Assembly (NCBI GenBank): GCA_028564705.1
Contig: JAPXFQ010002666.1
Coordinates: 124,001-188,000 of the forward strand
Direction of reading: 5' to 3'
Length of the DNA stretch: 64,000 nt
Source: Apricaphanius iberus
Taxonomy: Eukaryota; Chordata; Actinopteri; Cyprinodontiformes; Aphaniidae
The notes under the pieces were generated by a model. It had not been told where the DNA came from. It saw nothing but the letters and a program-made list of their open reading frames with translations, and did no database searches. Made by a program: the position numbers and the translations under genes. Of the stretch, positions 33,464 to 43,522 are shown piece after piece. Each line of letters opens with the position of its first letter. Within the stretch, counting starts at the first letter, position 1.

Positions 33464-34700
33464 AAAACCCACGCTAAAGTGCTGATTCTGCAGCTTTAGT
33501 CCAGACAAAGGGGCTGGGATGATCCTGACCTACCTCCTACCCTCCGTGAAGCCTGGGAAACATGGGAGAGTGAGTTGAAACAGCTTAACAGTATATCCAT
33601 TCCCCGTTGTTACTCGTCGCTCCCGGCTGAAGGCGCAGATACAACGTATGATCTTCATATCTTCTGTGATGCTTCGGAGCGAGCATACGGAGCAGTAGCT
33701 TACCTAACGGTCAATACAGGTGATACCATCCACACTTCCTTCGTTATGGCTAGGTCCAGGGTTGCCCCCAAGCGGCAACAGTCCATACCCTGCCGAGAAC
33801 TCTGCACAGCATTAGCCGGAGCTCAATTGTCCAAGCTCATAGAGAATGAATTGACACTTCCTATTCGCCAAACTGTGCTTTGGTCTGACTCACCATAGTA
33901 CTGGAGTGGCTACAATCCGATTCCTGTCGATATAAAGTGTTCGTCAAGACCCGTGTGTTGGAGATCCAAGAACTCACTGATCGACAGGCTTGGTGATACA
34001 TCCACAGTCCTAACAACCCAGCAGACGATATAACCAGGGGAAAATCACTTTTGCAGCTAGCAGGGTCTGGGCGCTAGAGTCAAGGACCCCCATTCCTTAA
34101 ACAGAGTGCAGAACACTGGCCGAAGAAACCTGAACAAACTCCAGCAGTGAGCACTATACGAATTGAAAGGGATCACCTTCTGCGGCTTCACACTAATGGA
34201 GACCAACAATGACATCCCTGACGCTACCCAGTACAGCTCATGGAAGGAACTGGTGGAAGCAACCCGACAAGCTCATGGGGCGGCAGCTACAGAACCAGCA
34301 CACCACCAGCTCATTAGTCACCGAGACGCAGAGATCTTGATGTGGAGAGGATGCCAAGCAAATAGCTTCCCAGGAGAAGTCGCCACCCTTAAAGCACAGA
34401 AACCTGTGTCAAATCACAGTCGTCTGCTCAGCCTTGCTCCAGAGTGGGATGCTGCAATGGGCCTTATCCGCGTGGGAGGGAGGCTGTGCAGATTGAACCA
34501 AAGCACCGGAGAAATTCACCCAATTGTGTTTGATCCAAAGCACCCAGCAGTGAAACTCCTCATCAAAGATATGGATCAGCGTCTTCTGCATCCAGGTACC
34601 GAATGGGGCTATGCTGAACTACAGAGACAGTATTAAATCCTTCGGGGACGACAAGCGTGCCGGCACCACCAACTCAACTGCTCCACCTGTAAGCGTTGGA
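33464..34700 (+). pseudogene. BEL/Pao RNase H and integrase zinc-binding region
   Basis: RNase H is seen in 33575-33898: YDLHIFCDASERAYGAVAY with the first catalytic Asp, ARSRVAPKRQQSIPCRELC, and LWSDS with another catalytic Asp. A stop follows immediately. After a gap with stops the frame 34163-34636 gives the region before integrase (GLIRVGGRL, HPIVFDPKHPAVKLLI) and the start of the H2C2 zinc domain (LLHPGTEWGYAELQRQY). A stop at about 34634 is followed in frame by RRQACRHHQLNCSTCKRW, giving the CxxC end of the zinc finger. Confidence 0.8.
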
Positions 34701-35228
34701 GGGCTCAACCAAAGGTGCCGCAGATGACGGATCTGCCTCTACAACGCCTCAGACTTCTGTGTCCGCCCTTTTACTCAACTGCCGTGGATTGCTTCGGACC
34801 TTACCTGGTGAAGATAGGTAGGAGGACGGAGAAGCGCTGGGGTGTGATCTTCAAGTGCCTCACGACTCGAGCAGTACACATAGAGCTTCTGACCTCCATG
34901 GATGTGGACACCTTCCTCCTTGCTCTACGTCGTTTCATTGCCCGGTGGGGTAGACCAAAGGAAATACTTTCAGACTGTGGTACCAACTTTCGCGGTACTG
35001 AGCGAGAACTCAGAGAAGCTTTTGCAGCCATTCAACCACAACTACAAGAGCAACTGACAGATTATCAGCTTGACTTCAAGTTTAACCCACCAAATGCTCC
35101 TCACTTTGGCGGAGCATGGGAGAGAGAGGTACGCTCCATTAAATCTGGCCTCCAAGTGGCAGTGGGCAGCCAATCCGTCCCTGAAGATGTTCTTTACACA
35201 CCTGTGGTGGAAGTAGAAGGGATATTAA

Positions 35229-37520
35229 CACTAGAACTACCAGAGAGCAGCCATTTGGCTTTTCTACCTATAAAGCCCACAGGTAAGCCGAAAGGCTGGA
35301 TGGCCCCCTGTGAACTTTCCTTTTGTTATGTAAACGGGGCAATCACTGGGACACCACAGGGGGGGGGATATGCTGAGCCACTTCACTCAAAACACCTTGA
35401 CATAAAATGGGGGAGGGGGAGAATCAGGTAGGAGCAGGATTGCTAACTGACTGTCTGAGCAGAATATATGAGCTGAATCAAAATGTAATATATGTAGAAG
35501 GATGTAGACGTTATCAGAACCCTACAACACTGGGCTTCCAACATCCCCACCAGACACATAAGAAAAGTAATAGAATAGAACCACATCAAATAAAGCACTC
35601 AAAATCTGGGGTTATCCCAACTGGGCCTTCATGATATTTACTAATAATAATAATAATAAAAAAGTATTATCAGGATACAGTGTTAGAGAGTGGAAGTGAG
35701 TGAGACTTAGAACTTAGGCTTAAAACTTTATTGATCCCTTTGGGGTGACTCCCTCAGGGAAATTTGAGTTTTCAAGCACACAGAGAAAACTAAACAGTAT
35801 GTAACAATGAGTGAGGTGAGTACATTTCAATAATCACTCACAATCCATGCACTGCCAAGCCGTCTCCTTTCTGCATTTGCCACATGTGTATTTGTAACAG
35901 CCTATACATCGCAGAGTGGCATGATTGCTTTTACACTGATTTTTAACCTGACACATTGCTCTTTTCCCAGGGCTAGGTGTTGAAGGTTGTAGCCGAAGCA
36001 ATTGTTCCCTTTGTGCCTGCTTTGCACCCACATGAGAATGAGCCAACTCTCTTGCAAGCTCCACCAGGAAGTCCACCCGTCTCTCCTGCCTCCCGGTGCA
36101 TGCTTGATAGAGCACATGTGCATTCAGTGCTGCCATATCAATCATGTTATAGAACACAGCGACTGGCCAGCGCCGTGTTCCTCTGCGGACAGTGTACTCC
36201 CGCACCATCTGGTCCATCACATCAACGCCGCACTTTGTGGTGTTGTAAAGGGTGACAGTGTTTGGCTTCCGTTTGGTGGTATTCTCAGTCTGAATGACGC
36301 GGTGCATGCTGCTGAGAATGTATACTGTCTTCTTCCGTTTGGGCGCATACACCGTTAGCGTGGCACCAGTGGTTGAAAATACCTGAGTGGTGAATTCATC
36401 ACGGTCCCTCTGTCTTGTTGATTGTGGAATTTCTCGCCGAATCCTGTTGACTGTGCCGAGGATGGTGGTTTTCCGGCTAAGCAGTCGTTGTGCCAGTGAC
36501 AGCGATGTAAAGAAATTGTCCGTGGTAACATTTCTGCCCTTGTCCAGGAATGGTTCCATCAGCCTCATCACTACATTTTCGGACAGTCTCTCTCCACTGG
36601 AACGACTGGGGTCCTTGCCAAGATATGGGAGGACATTGCAGATGTATTTGGATTTCAAGTCACAAGCCACCCAAAACTTGATCCCAAACTTGTCAGGTTT
36701 TGTTGAAATGTATTGCAGGAAACAGCAGCGAGTCTTTGACGGGAAAAGCTGTTCATCAATGGTGATGTGTCGACCAGGGTTGTAGGATGTGATGCAGTTG
36801 GTGACAAACGAACCCCACACACCGGAAATTGCAGCAAACTTATCCGTCTTTGCTCGCTCACTGCGGGTGTCCTTGTCGTCAAAGCGTAGGTGTTGCATGA
36901 TTTCTTGGAAGCGATTTCGGGACATAGTTGCCATGATCTGGGGGTTTCCCAGGTTTGCTGACCAGCAGTCATGCAGTGATGGAACCTTGGTCAGCCCCCG
37001 CAAGATAACAATAGCAATAAATGCCATTAGTTCAGGGAGGGCCATGAACCAGTCCACATGCTCCATTTTGAAAAAAATGTTACATAAAATAAATCTTGTA
37101 CAGATATCAACTTGATGAGCAATTCTGTAAATGACTAGTGGGGCTACCACAGATTTTGAGTGCTTTATTTGATGTGGTTCTGTTCTATTACTTTTCTTAT
37201 GTGTCTGGTGGGGATGTTGGAAGCCCAGTGTTGTAGGGTTCTGATAACGTCTACATCCTTCTACATATATTACATTTTGATTCAGCTCATATGTTCTGCT
37301 CAGACAGTCAGTTAGCAATCCTGCTCCTACCTGATTGTCCCCCTCCCCCATTTTATGTCAAGGTGTTTTGAGTGAAGTGGCTCTGCATATCCCCCCTCCT
37401 GTGGTGTCCCAGTGATTGCCCCGTTTACATAACAAAAGGAGGGTTCACAGGGGGCCATCCAGCCTTTCGGCTTACCTGTGGGCTTTATAGGTAGAGCAAA
37501 AAATCCTGGGTCTTCTAGTG
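35229..37520 (-). mobile_element. piggyBac element with TTAA duplication and about 375-base inverted repeats
   Basis: TTAA flanks both ends (35225-35228, 37521-37524), and the outermost bases are CACTAGAA on each side. The left arm (35229-35608) and right arm (37150-37520) are long, nearly identical inverted repeats differing mainly in the first 50 bases. The transposase reads from the right arm leftward. A LINE tail (35720-35775) lies between the ORF end and the left arm. Confidence 0.95.
35834..37351 (-). CDS. piggyBac-type transposase, 505 aa, uninterrupted
   Basis: This is a DDD transposase for cut-and-paste movement at TTAA sites. Domain order: about 75 residues encoded inside the long inverted repeat; a bridging part; the DDE_Tnp_1_7 core from about residue 100 (LPELMAFIAIVILRG, TMSRNRFQEIM); the catalytic aspartates in HITIDEQLFP, VTTDNFFTSL and GVDVMDQMVREY; a conserved RRGTRRWPVAVFYNMID stretch; and a C-terminal cysteine-rich finger with CIGCYKYTCGKC and WQCMDCE. 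No stop or frameshift is seen. The usual acidic N-terminus is absent, and the first 60 codons are mirrored at 35407-35634, so the true start may be the internal Met near residue 93 or a spliced upstream exon. It could be functional or only recently silenced. Confidence 0.9.
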   Translation of the reverse strand: MGEGDNQVGAGLLTDCLSRTYELNQNVIYVEGCRRYQNPTTLGFQHPHQTHKKSNRTEPHQIKHSKSVVAPLVIYRIAHQVDICTRFILCNIFFKMEHVDWFMALPELMAFIAIVILRGLTKVPSLHDCWSANLGNPQIMATMSRNRFQEIMQHLRFDDKDTRSERAKTDKFAAISGVWGSFVTNCITSYNPGRHITIDEQLFPSKTRCCFLQYISTKPDKFGIKFWVACDLKSKYICNVLPYLGKDPSRSSGERLSENVVMRLMEPFLDKGRNVTTDNFFTSLSLAQRLLSRKTTILGTVNRIRREIPQSTRQRDRDEFTTQVFSTTGATLTVYAPKRKKTVYILSSMHRVIQTENTTKRKPNTVTLYNTTKCGVDVMDQMVREYTVRRGTRRWPVAVFYNMIDMAALNAHVLYQACTGRQERRVDFLVELARELAHSHVGAKQAQREQLLRLQPSTPSPGKRAMCQVKNQCKSNHATLRCIGCYKYTCGKCRKETAWQCMDCE

Positions 37521-38015
37521 TTAAACTCGAAGCCACTGGGGTACATGTCAGCTGATGTAGCCGATTTGGACTCCATCACCCCAAACATCCTCCTGATGGG
37601 GCGGCGGGATGCATCTCTACCTCAGGTAGTCTACACTGCAGCAGGTATGGGACGGCGTAGATGGCGACACTGTCAAACTCCAGTGGACCAGTTTTGGCTT
37701 CAGTTCACAAGGAACTACTTGCAGAATCTTCAGACACGGCAGAAGTGCCAAAGGTCATCAGAAAACATCACTGTGCACTCTGTCGTACTGATCATTGACC
37801 CATCACTTCCAAGAGCTCAGTAGCCTATAGGAAGAGTCGTTAAGGCTATCGCTAGCCCTGATGGATGCATCAGAATGGTAGAGGTCAAAGTCAAGGACAA
37901 AGTCTACATGCAACCAGTTGCTAGACTCATCGACCTTCCTGTACTTCAGAATGACACCAAGGACATTTGAAGAATTCACGATCTTACACATTTACAAGGC
38001 AAATGTGGGGGCGAC

Positions 38016-38664
38016 TGTTAAGAATTATTCACGGTAGTCATGTTATTTAACTATACTTTTAATTAGAAGAAATAAACTATGTTTTATGTTGAAGACGGTT
38101 CATGGAGTTCTGCTTCCTGTCCCACCTTCGCCGACTAACATGCTGTTTACAGTGGTACAGCAGTCACTGACGATGTAAGTAGCACCCGTAGTAAAGGGAA
38201 ATTAATGTGTACATGTGACTAACACTTTCTGACGCCTTTGGTCCATTTTGGCTCCAAAAAACGGCCGTTTTGGCGAGTTAGTGTTCCGCGAATTAGCATC
38301 ATTGAGCTAAAAGTGGGAGTGAGTGTTTCTATGGCAAGCAGCCTTCATATTACTTTCCGTTTACATCTGTTTGCTATTTAAGTGACGGTTACGCAGCATT
38401 TAGGAACATTATTTGAATCCCCCTGATATATATGTAATTTGCCTACTGGGAATTGTTTATTTACAGTATTTGAGTTACGGGTTTAATGATAATACAGTCC
38501 TTTTATTCTTTGATATATTTTCAGAAACTGCATTGTACCAGAACGTTGTACAGATCTTCAGTAAACGTCACAGACTCCACTGATGTCTCATGTGCTTTCT
38601 GATCGAAGCCCTGCAGCGGTTAAGTAGGTGAACGAATCAAAATTAGAGGTTGTAATATCCAACA
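38016..38664 (+). mobile_element. BEL/Pao 3' LTR
   Basis: TGTTAAGAAT...ATATCCAACA. It is preceded by the purine-rich tract AAATGTGGGGGCGAC (38001-38015), a plausible polypurine tract. Confidence 0.95.
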
Positions 38665-38725
38665 GCTGGACTACTGTAATTCCTTATTATCAGAAAGTCC
38701 ACAAAATGCAACTGAAAACCTTCAG

Positions 38726-39110
38726 TTGGTCCAAAATGCTGCAGCAAGAGTTCTGATGAATATTAAAAAGAGAGATCACATTTCTCCTGTTTTAGCTTCT
38801 CTCCATTGGCTCCCTGTTAAATCCAGAATAGAGTTTAACATCCTCCTCCTTACTTATAAAGCCCTTAATAATCAAGCTCCATCATACATCAGAGATCTGA
38901 TTGTTCCATATGTACCTAACAGAGCACTTTGTTCTCAGAATGCAGGTTTACTGGTAGTTCCTAGGATTTCTAAAAGTAGAATGGGAGGCAGATCTTTTAG
39001 TTATCAGGCTCCTCTCCTGTGGAACTAGCTACCAGTTTTAGTCCGTGAAGCAGATGTCTGTTTTCAAGACTAGTCTTAAAACCTTCCTTTTTGATAAAGC
39101 TTCTAGACAG
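38726..39110 (+). pseudogene. L2 ORF2 C-terminal region (right half of the split L2)
   Basis: It encodes VQNAAARVLM, HISPVLASLHWLPV, RIEFNILLLTYKALN and SRMGGRSFSYQAPLLWN. A stop follows directly where the copy at 17583-17942 reads NRLP, and the last part is frameshifted. The normal L2 3' UTR follows. Confidence 0.85.
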
Positions 39111-39745
39111 AATGGCTTAGGTTATTCTGAGCTATTTTTTTAAGTTATGGTGCTATAGGTTTAGATTGTTGGAGGACAGACTGACCACTTTTCTTCTCTC
39201 TTCTACTTTTCTCTTCTACCAATCTCCAGATATATGTTTTCTGCTTTTATTGCATTGTTAACCCAGTTTTCTCCCCATAGAAGCGCCACATGGTCTGGTA
39301 TCCTGCTCAACTACAATGCCCCCTGCTGGATGGGGATGATGTTCAAAGTCACCGAGCATCCTCCATGCTGTCTCTTCTCTGTCTTCTCAGACCCCCAGAC
39401 AGTCGTGGCAGATGACCGCTTGTACTGACCCAGTACAACCTCTGGTTCTGACTGAGTTTCCTTCCTCTTAAAGGGGAGTTTTTCCTCTCCACTGTCGCTA
39501 CATGCTTGTTCAGTATGAGGGATTGCTGAATGGATTGCTGTGGTTGCAGGTCTGCATCAATGGGGTCCAACCCCATGTCAACGACTTCATTCAATCTGCT
39601 GGGATTCCTTACATAGAAAACTTTTAACTGATTGGAATGTTTGTATAATTGTATTGAAATGACTTTTGTTGTAAAGTGCCCTGAGATGACATCTGTTGTG
39701 AATTGCCGTTATATAAATAAACGTAAATTGTATTGAATCTTTCCA

Positions 39746-40249
39746 GACCAGTATGTAAAAAAGCTGTGGGTGTTGTTTGCACCCGTTTACTGAAGATGCT
39801 TTGATGCTACGGATCAATTAATTAACCACACAATGCTGTTATAAGATCGCTTATGCTTATGCTTGATAAATGGCTAACATACATTAGCATTAGCATGTAG
39901 CCACTTACTTCTCTGTCCATCAGGCGTCTTTATTCTTTGATCCAGCTGCTGTTCTTTAGGAATGTAGAATAAAGTCCTGTAATCCATGCAACCAAACAGG
40001 CGTGTTCACAAGTCAAACAAAAAAGGTTGTTCCAGCAGCCAAAACTGATGTCCTTCCAAGTAGACCAGAGCACTCTGAACAAATGGCAGCAATATTTGTT
40101 AGGATTATTTTAAGAGTTGTCCTGATAATCAGGGCATGTTGGAAGGCTAAAAAAATCTGCCTAAAAGTCTGCCATGTGAATGGGAAGCATAGAAACTGAA
40201 AGCTGCTTCTCCATGTTTGGTTCTGATTTTAGGAATGATTAGTAAACTA
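39746..40249. other. Mostly unassigned DNA
   Basis: No gene recognised. The last part (about 40150-40249) is probably the 3' end of the antisense LINE to the right. Confidence 0.4.
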
Positions 40250-40640
40250 GAGCTGGAGGAGCTGATTGGTCTGGGGGTTGCTATAGTGACAACAGGTCTT
40301 CAACATACTTTGGTGCTAAACCATTCAATGACTTTTAACCTAGTAGGAGTATTTTTAGGTAGACCTGTGTGGACGCTGTTGCAGTAATCAATCTGACTGA
40401 AGATGAACACATGGATGAGTTTTTGTTGGTTCTTTAGTGACATTTTTCCTTTAATCATAGAAATGTTCCTCAGGTGATAGAAAACTGACCTTGTTATTGC
40501 ATTTATGTGACCCCGGAGGTTCAGGTCTGAGTCCATTATTACACCTAGATTACAGGCTTGATCAGTAGTTTCTATCTGGATTATCTGAAGCTGTTTGCTG
40601 ACTCTTCATCATTCCTATTTAGGTCCAAAGATACTTACAG
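40250..40640 (-). pseudogene. CR1/L2-group LINE RT C-terminal fragment, antisense
   Basis: The frame 40536-40300 on the minus strand reads NLGVIMDSDLNLRG just upstream, FYHLRNISMIKGKM, SQIDYCNSVHTGLPK, then is lost. It is the same family as 24681-24960. The neighbouring bases on the left (TACTTTGGTGCTAAACC, ATTCAATGACTT) belong to the same LINE and recur at 48835-48870. Confidence 0.8.
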
Positions 40641-40713
40641 TAGTTTGTAGGAGAATACTGTAACATCTGAGAGTGAGAATGAGAAAAAAATTATGACAAA
40701 CGAGCCCTCTGAT

Positions 40714-41059
40714 TTATTCAAATTAAAAAGTACTTTTTTGATCCCGAAGGGAAAGTAAGTAATTAGAAACATTCCTCACTACGTCTCTGACAGTTAGTTT
40801 TCATGAATTTTATGTTTTATATGCATAATTTTATTTGTGCTTTTATATGTTTCTCATATCTACTATTCCTAGGTTTCAGTCTCTGTTTTCATGTTATATT
40901 ATGAGACATGCATCATTTTAGCCAGAAATGCCAGGGACATGGCGATATTTTTAGCCCAACCATTATAAACATGATGTTGATTTAACATCCATGCGCCCCC
41001 AGCACAATTTCCTCTTTGCTCTCATAGGAATGTTTTTTTGGTTGATTCCATTTTTTTAT
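40714..41059. other. LINE 3' tail (40714-40760) and unassigned AT-rich DNA
   Basis: The minus strand of 40714-40760 reads CTTTCCCTTCGGGATCAAAA, a diverged LINE tail. The rest shows nothing recognisable. Confidence 0.5.
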
Positions 41060-42475
41060 TTTTCAGATTTTTCTACAATTTCTACAAAATCTTAATAGTT
41101 GACAACACACTGTTTTTAGGTTATGAAGTAATAGGGCACTGTAAATCAGCAGGAATATGTTTCAATTCGAATAAGAGCAAATAATAAAACTGGATTTTAT
41201 TTCTACAAAATCTTATGGTTTGACAAAATAATATTTTCAGATTATGATAGAGGGTCACCTACACTATAACTGGAATAAATATTTCAAAATTTTACTGTAG
41301 AAGTTTGTCATAAAATAATATAAAAAATACAGTATAATGCCTTTACAGAATAGACGGTTGTTAAAAAATTAGGAATTTATTTATACAAAATCTTAAAAGT
41401 TGACAACATAATCTTTTCAGATTATGATAGAGGGTCACCTACACTATAACTAGAATAAATATTTCTGAATTTTACTGTAGGATTTTGGAGAAATACCACC
41501 TCAAAGTACAGTATAAAGCCTTTGCAGAATAGACAATTGTAACAACTTCAGGCTTTCATTTCTACAAAATCTTAATAGTTGACAACACACTCTTTTTAGG
41601 TTATGAAGTAATAGGGCACTGTAAATCAGCAGGAATACGTTTCAATTCGAATAAGAGCAAATAATAAAACTGGAGAGTAATGGAAGAAATAAGTAGGATA
41701 GTTAAGAAATTTACTCAGTCTGTCCTCCAACACTAACCTTTTTTGAGAGTGTCTATGTCTCGCAAATAATGTTTTAGACAATGTCTACATCCAAAGAAGC
41801 AATATTTACATTCATTTATAAAATGCTATCAAATTGATATTGTCATTGAATTTATATTTGTTGATAACATTTACAAATTCAGTCTGACACCTGCAACCGC
41901 TGGTACCATTTCCAGTGTTTACAGATGGATCCAGTCAAGGTGACAGAGCTGAAGAAGAAAGAATGGAACTGCTCATTATGTCAGGGTGATTTGATAAAAA
42001 TTAGAAGTTAATAAATTAAGTTGTTTTTTGTTTTTGGTGCATTATTTAATTCTTACACACATTGATGTTGTACAAATGTGTTTTATAAGTTATTTTTGTA
42101 AATTTGTTTTAATAAAAAAACATTTTACGTTATATTTTTTGAAACAAAAACTATATCTATGAATTCAATTATATAGTACTTTGACTTGGCATCGCTCCAA
42201 ACGTCTACAGTAAAATTCTGAAATATTTATGCCGGTTACAGTCTAGGTGACTCTGTAACATAAGTTGAAAAGATAGTTTTGTCAGCTCTTAAGATTTTGT
42301 AGAAATAAAATCCTGAAATTGCCTCAAAATGTCTATTCTGCTGAGGCATTATACTGTACTTTGACTCTATATTTCTCCAAAATTCTACCGTAAAATTCAG
42401 TAATACTTATTCTGGTTTTACTCTAGGTGACCCTCTCCATAACCTGAAAAGTGTCTGTTATCAACTTCTACTGTT
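41060..42475. repeat. Block of direct and inverted repeats around a PHD-finger exon
   Basis: Units of about 185 bases (ACAAAATCTTA, GATAGAGGGTCACCTACACT, TTTTACTGTAG, AAGTACAGTATAA) occur twice in direct orientation (about 41196-41375 and 41376-41560) and about twice inverted (about 42180-42310 and 42310-42475). A separate 115-base unit with TTATGAAGTAATAGGGCACT occurs at 41075-41190 and 41555-41675, almost identical. The centre (41690-42180) is unique and contains the exon at 41883-42011. This layout looks like a DNA transposon with multiple subterminal repeats. Confidence 0.75.
41883..42011 (+). CDS. Terminal exon encoding the second half of a PHD finger
   Basis: After a splice acceptor (ACAAATTCAG at 41873-41882) the frame encodes SDTCNRWYHFQCL, a linker, and KKKEWNCSLCQ, then stops at 42009-42011. 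W-Y-H-x2-C and W-x-C-x2-C are the C-terminal zinc-binding half of a PHD finger, a domain that reads histone tails. The residue where a Cys ligand would stand before DTC is Ser, unless the ligand is supplied by the previous exon. An AATAAA begins at 42010. Upstream exons were not found. It sits in the unique centre of an inverted-repeat block, so it is more likely a transposon-borne or captured exon than a normal host gene. Confidence 0.6.
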   Translation, partial: SDTCNRWYHFQCLQMDPVKVTELKKKEWNCSLCQGDLIKIRS

Positions 42476-42490
42476 TGAGAGAGAGAAAAC

Positions 42491-43300
42491 ATGAGAAAGG
42501 CATCCAGCTCCCGGTCCCTCAGCATCGGCGCCCCCCAGGGATGTATTCTCTCCCCACTGCTTTTCTCCCTTTACACCACTGATTGCACGTCAAGGGACCC
42601 TTCTGTGAAACTCCTGAAGTTTGCAGATGACACCACCATCATTGGACTCATCCGTGACGGCGACAAGTCTGCATACAGAAGGGAAGTGGAACAGCTGGTC
42701 CTCTGGTGCAGTCAGAACCACCTGGAGCTAAACCCACTCAAAACTGTGGAGATGACAGTGGACTTCAGGAAGAGACCCCCATCAACATCTCCTCTCATAA
42801 TCACCAACAGGTCAGTCCCCACAGTAGAGTCTTTCAGGTTCCTAGGATCCACCATCACACGGGACCTGAAGTGGACCTCCCACATTGACTCTATAAGGAA
42901 GAAGGCCCAGCAAAGGCTGTACTTTCTGGGTCAGCTCAGAAAGTTCAACCTGCCTCAGGAGCTGCTGACCATATTCTACACAGCAATAGTCCAGTCTGTC
43001 CTGACCTCATCCATCTCTGTCTGGTTCGGATCCGCCACCAGGCAAGACAAGGACAGGCTACAGAGAACAGTCAGGTCCTCAGAGAGGATCATAGGTAATG
43101 ATCTTCCCTCCATTCACGACCTGTACCGCTCCAGGGTCAGGAAGCGGGCCAGAAAAATCAACACTGACCCCTCACACCCTGGCCACAACCTGTTTAGGCG
43201 CCTCCCGTCAGGTTGGCGTTACAGAGCGCTGTACGCCAAAACCACCCGACACAAGAACAGTTTCTTCCCCCAGGCTGTCGCTCTGTTGAACTCTGAGTAG
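42491..43300 (+). CDS. Rex/CR1-group LINE reverse transcriptase, C-terminal 269 aa
   Basis: An open 269-codon frame encodes GAPQGCILSPLLFSLYTTDC, the catalytic FADDTTIIG box (near residue 45), LNPLKTVEMTVDF, the thumb motif FRFLGSTITRDLKW, AQQRLYFLGQLRKFNLP, and the C-terminal domain ending SFFPQAVALLNSE. The copy is 5'-truncated: it starts in the palm at the edge of the inverted-repeat block, so the endonuclease and fingers are missing and the Met is just the first in frame. No stop interrupts it, so the insertion is fairly young. The 3' UTR and tail (AAGTTGCCGGAGTCAAATTC, GCTGATTCTGATTCTGAT) follow to about 43520. Confidence 0.85.
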   Translation: MRKASSSRSLSIGAPQGCILSPLLFSLYTTDCTSRDPSVKLLKFADDTTIIGLIRDGDKSAYRREVEQLVLWCSQNHLELNPLKTVEMTVDFRKRPPSTSPLIITNRSVPTVESFRFLGSTITRDLKWTSHIDSIRKKAQQRLYFLGQLRKFNLPQELLTIFYTAIVQSVLTSSISVWFGSATRQDKDRLQRTVRSSERIIGNDLPSIHDLYRSRVRKRARKINTDPSHPGHNLFRRLPSGWRYRALYAKTTRHKNSFFPQAVALLNSE

Positions 43301-43522
43301 TCACAGAGTGTGAGTCCATTCACATGAACAATAAACTAAAACTCTGCACTGATGTATATACTCACTGTAAAATAACCATGGTGTATATATTATCCTTTAC
43401 AATTAATAGTATTTATTTTTTATTTCACTCATCTAAGTTCTGTACTGGAGAGAAAAGTTGCCGGAGTCAAATTCCTTGTATGTTTCATACTTGGCCATTA
43501 AAGCTGATTCTGATTCTGATCA
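43301..43522 (+). mobile_element. 3' UTR and tail of the Rex/CR1-group LINE
   Basis: It carries GTTCTGTACTGGAGAG, AAGTTGCCGGAGTCAAATTC, and the repeated GATTCT tail. A second copy of this end is at 44600-44745, and a third, antisense, at 55670-55691. Confidence 0.85.

Larger units (their letters stand above)
34701..37830 (+). pseudogene. BEL/Pao integrase core, split by piggyBac (parts 34701-35228 and 37525-37830)
   Basis: The left part has all three DDE motifs: AVDCFGPY (first Asp, about 34780-34803), LSDCGTNFRG (second Asp, about 34968-34998) and PHFGGAWERE with the Glu (about 35100-35128). It breaks at VEGIL where piggyBac entered at TTAA. The right part resumes with the conserved LNSKPLGYMS and TPNILLMGRRDASLP stretches (from about 37517). 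Removing 35229-37520 plus one TTAA gives a continuous frame, so the interruption is purely the insertion. The C-terminal tail after about 37800 has a stop, with remnants continuing to the 3' LTR. Confidence 0.9.
29465..38664 (+). mobile_element. BEL/Pao LTR retrotransposon, nearly complete, with nested piggyBac
   Basis: It has two LTRs (29465-30109, 38016-38664), 5-base flanks GCTTG (29460-29464) and GCTGG (38665-38669) that differ at one base, gag, and a pol with the protease end, RT, RNase H and integrase in BEL order. Removing the piggyBac at 35229-37520 restores the integrase frame. Stops and frameshifts in gag and pol make it inactive. The LTRs differ by eye at about 18 positions plus a 4-base indel, roughly 3%. 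Confidence 0.95.
28371..39745 (+). mobile_element. L2 LINE copy split by the BEL/Pao element (halves 28371-29464 and 38665-39745)
   Basis: The left half ends at the RT sequence VTSRL; the right half resumes with LDYCN. This is exactly the junction seen uninterrupted at 17485-17515. The right half ends with the L2 3' tail (GTGCCCTGAGATGACATCTG, then TATATAAATAAACG at about 39725). A 57-base foreign LINE tail (28593-28650) interrupts the left half. Confidence 0.9.

Noticed and set aside
35407..35634. 75-codon plus-strand frame as a separate gene
   Set aside because: It is the mirror copy of the transposase N-terminus, created by the piggyBac inverted repeat.
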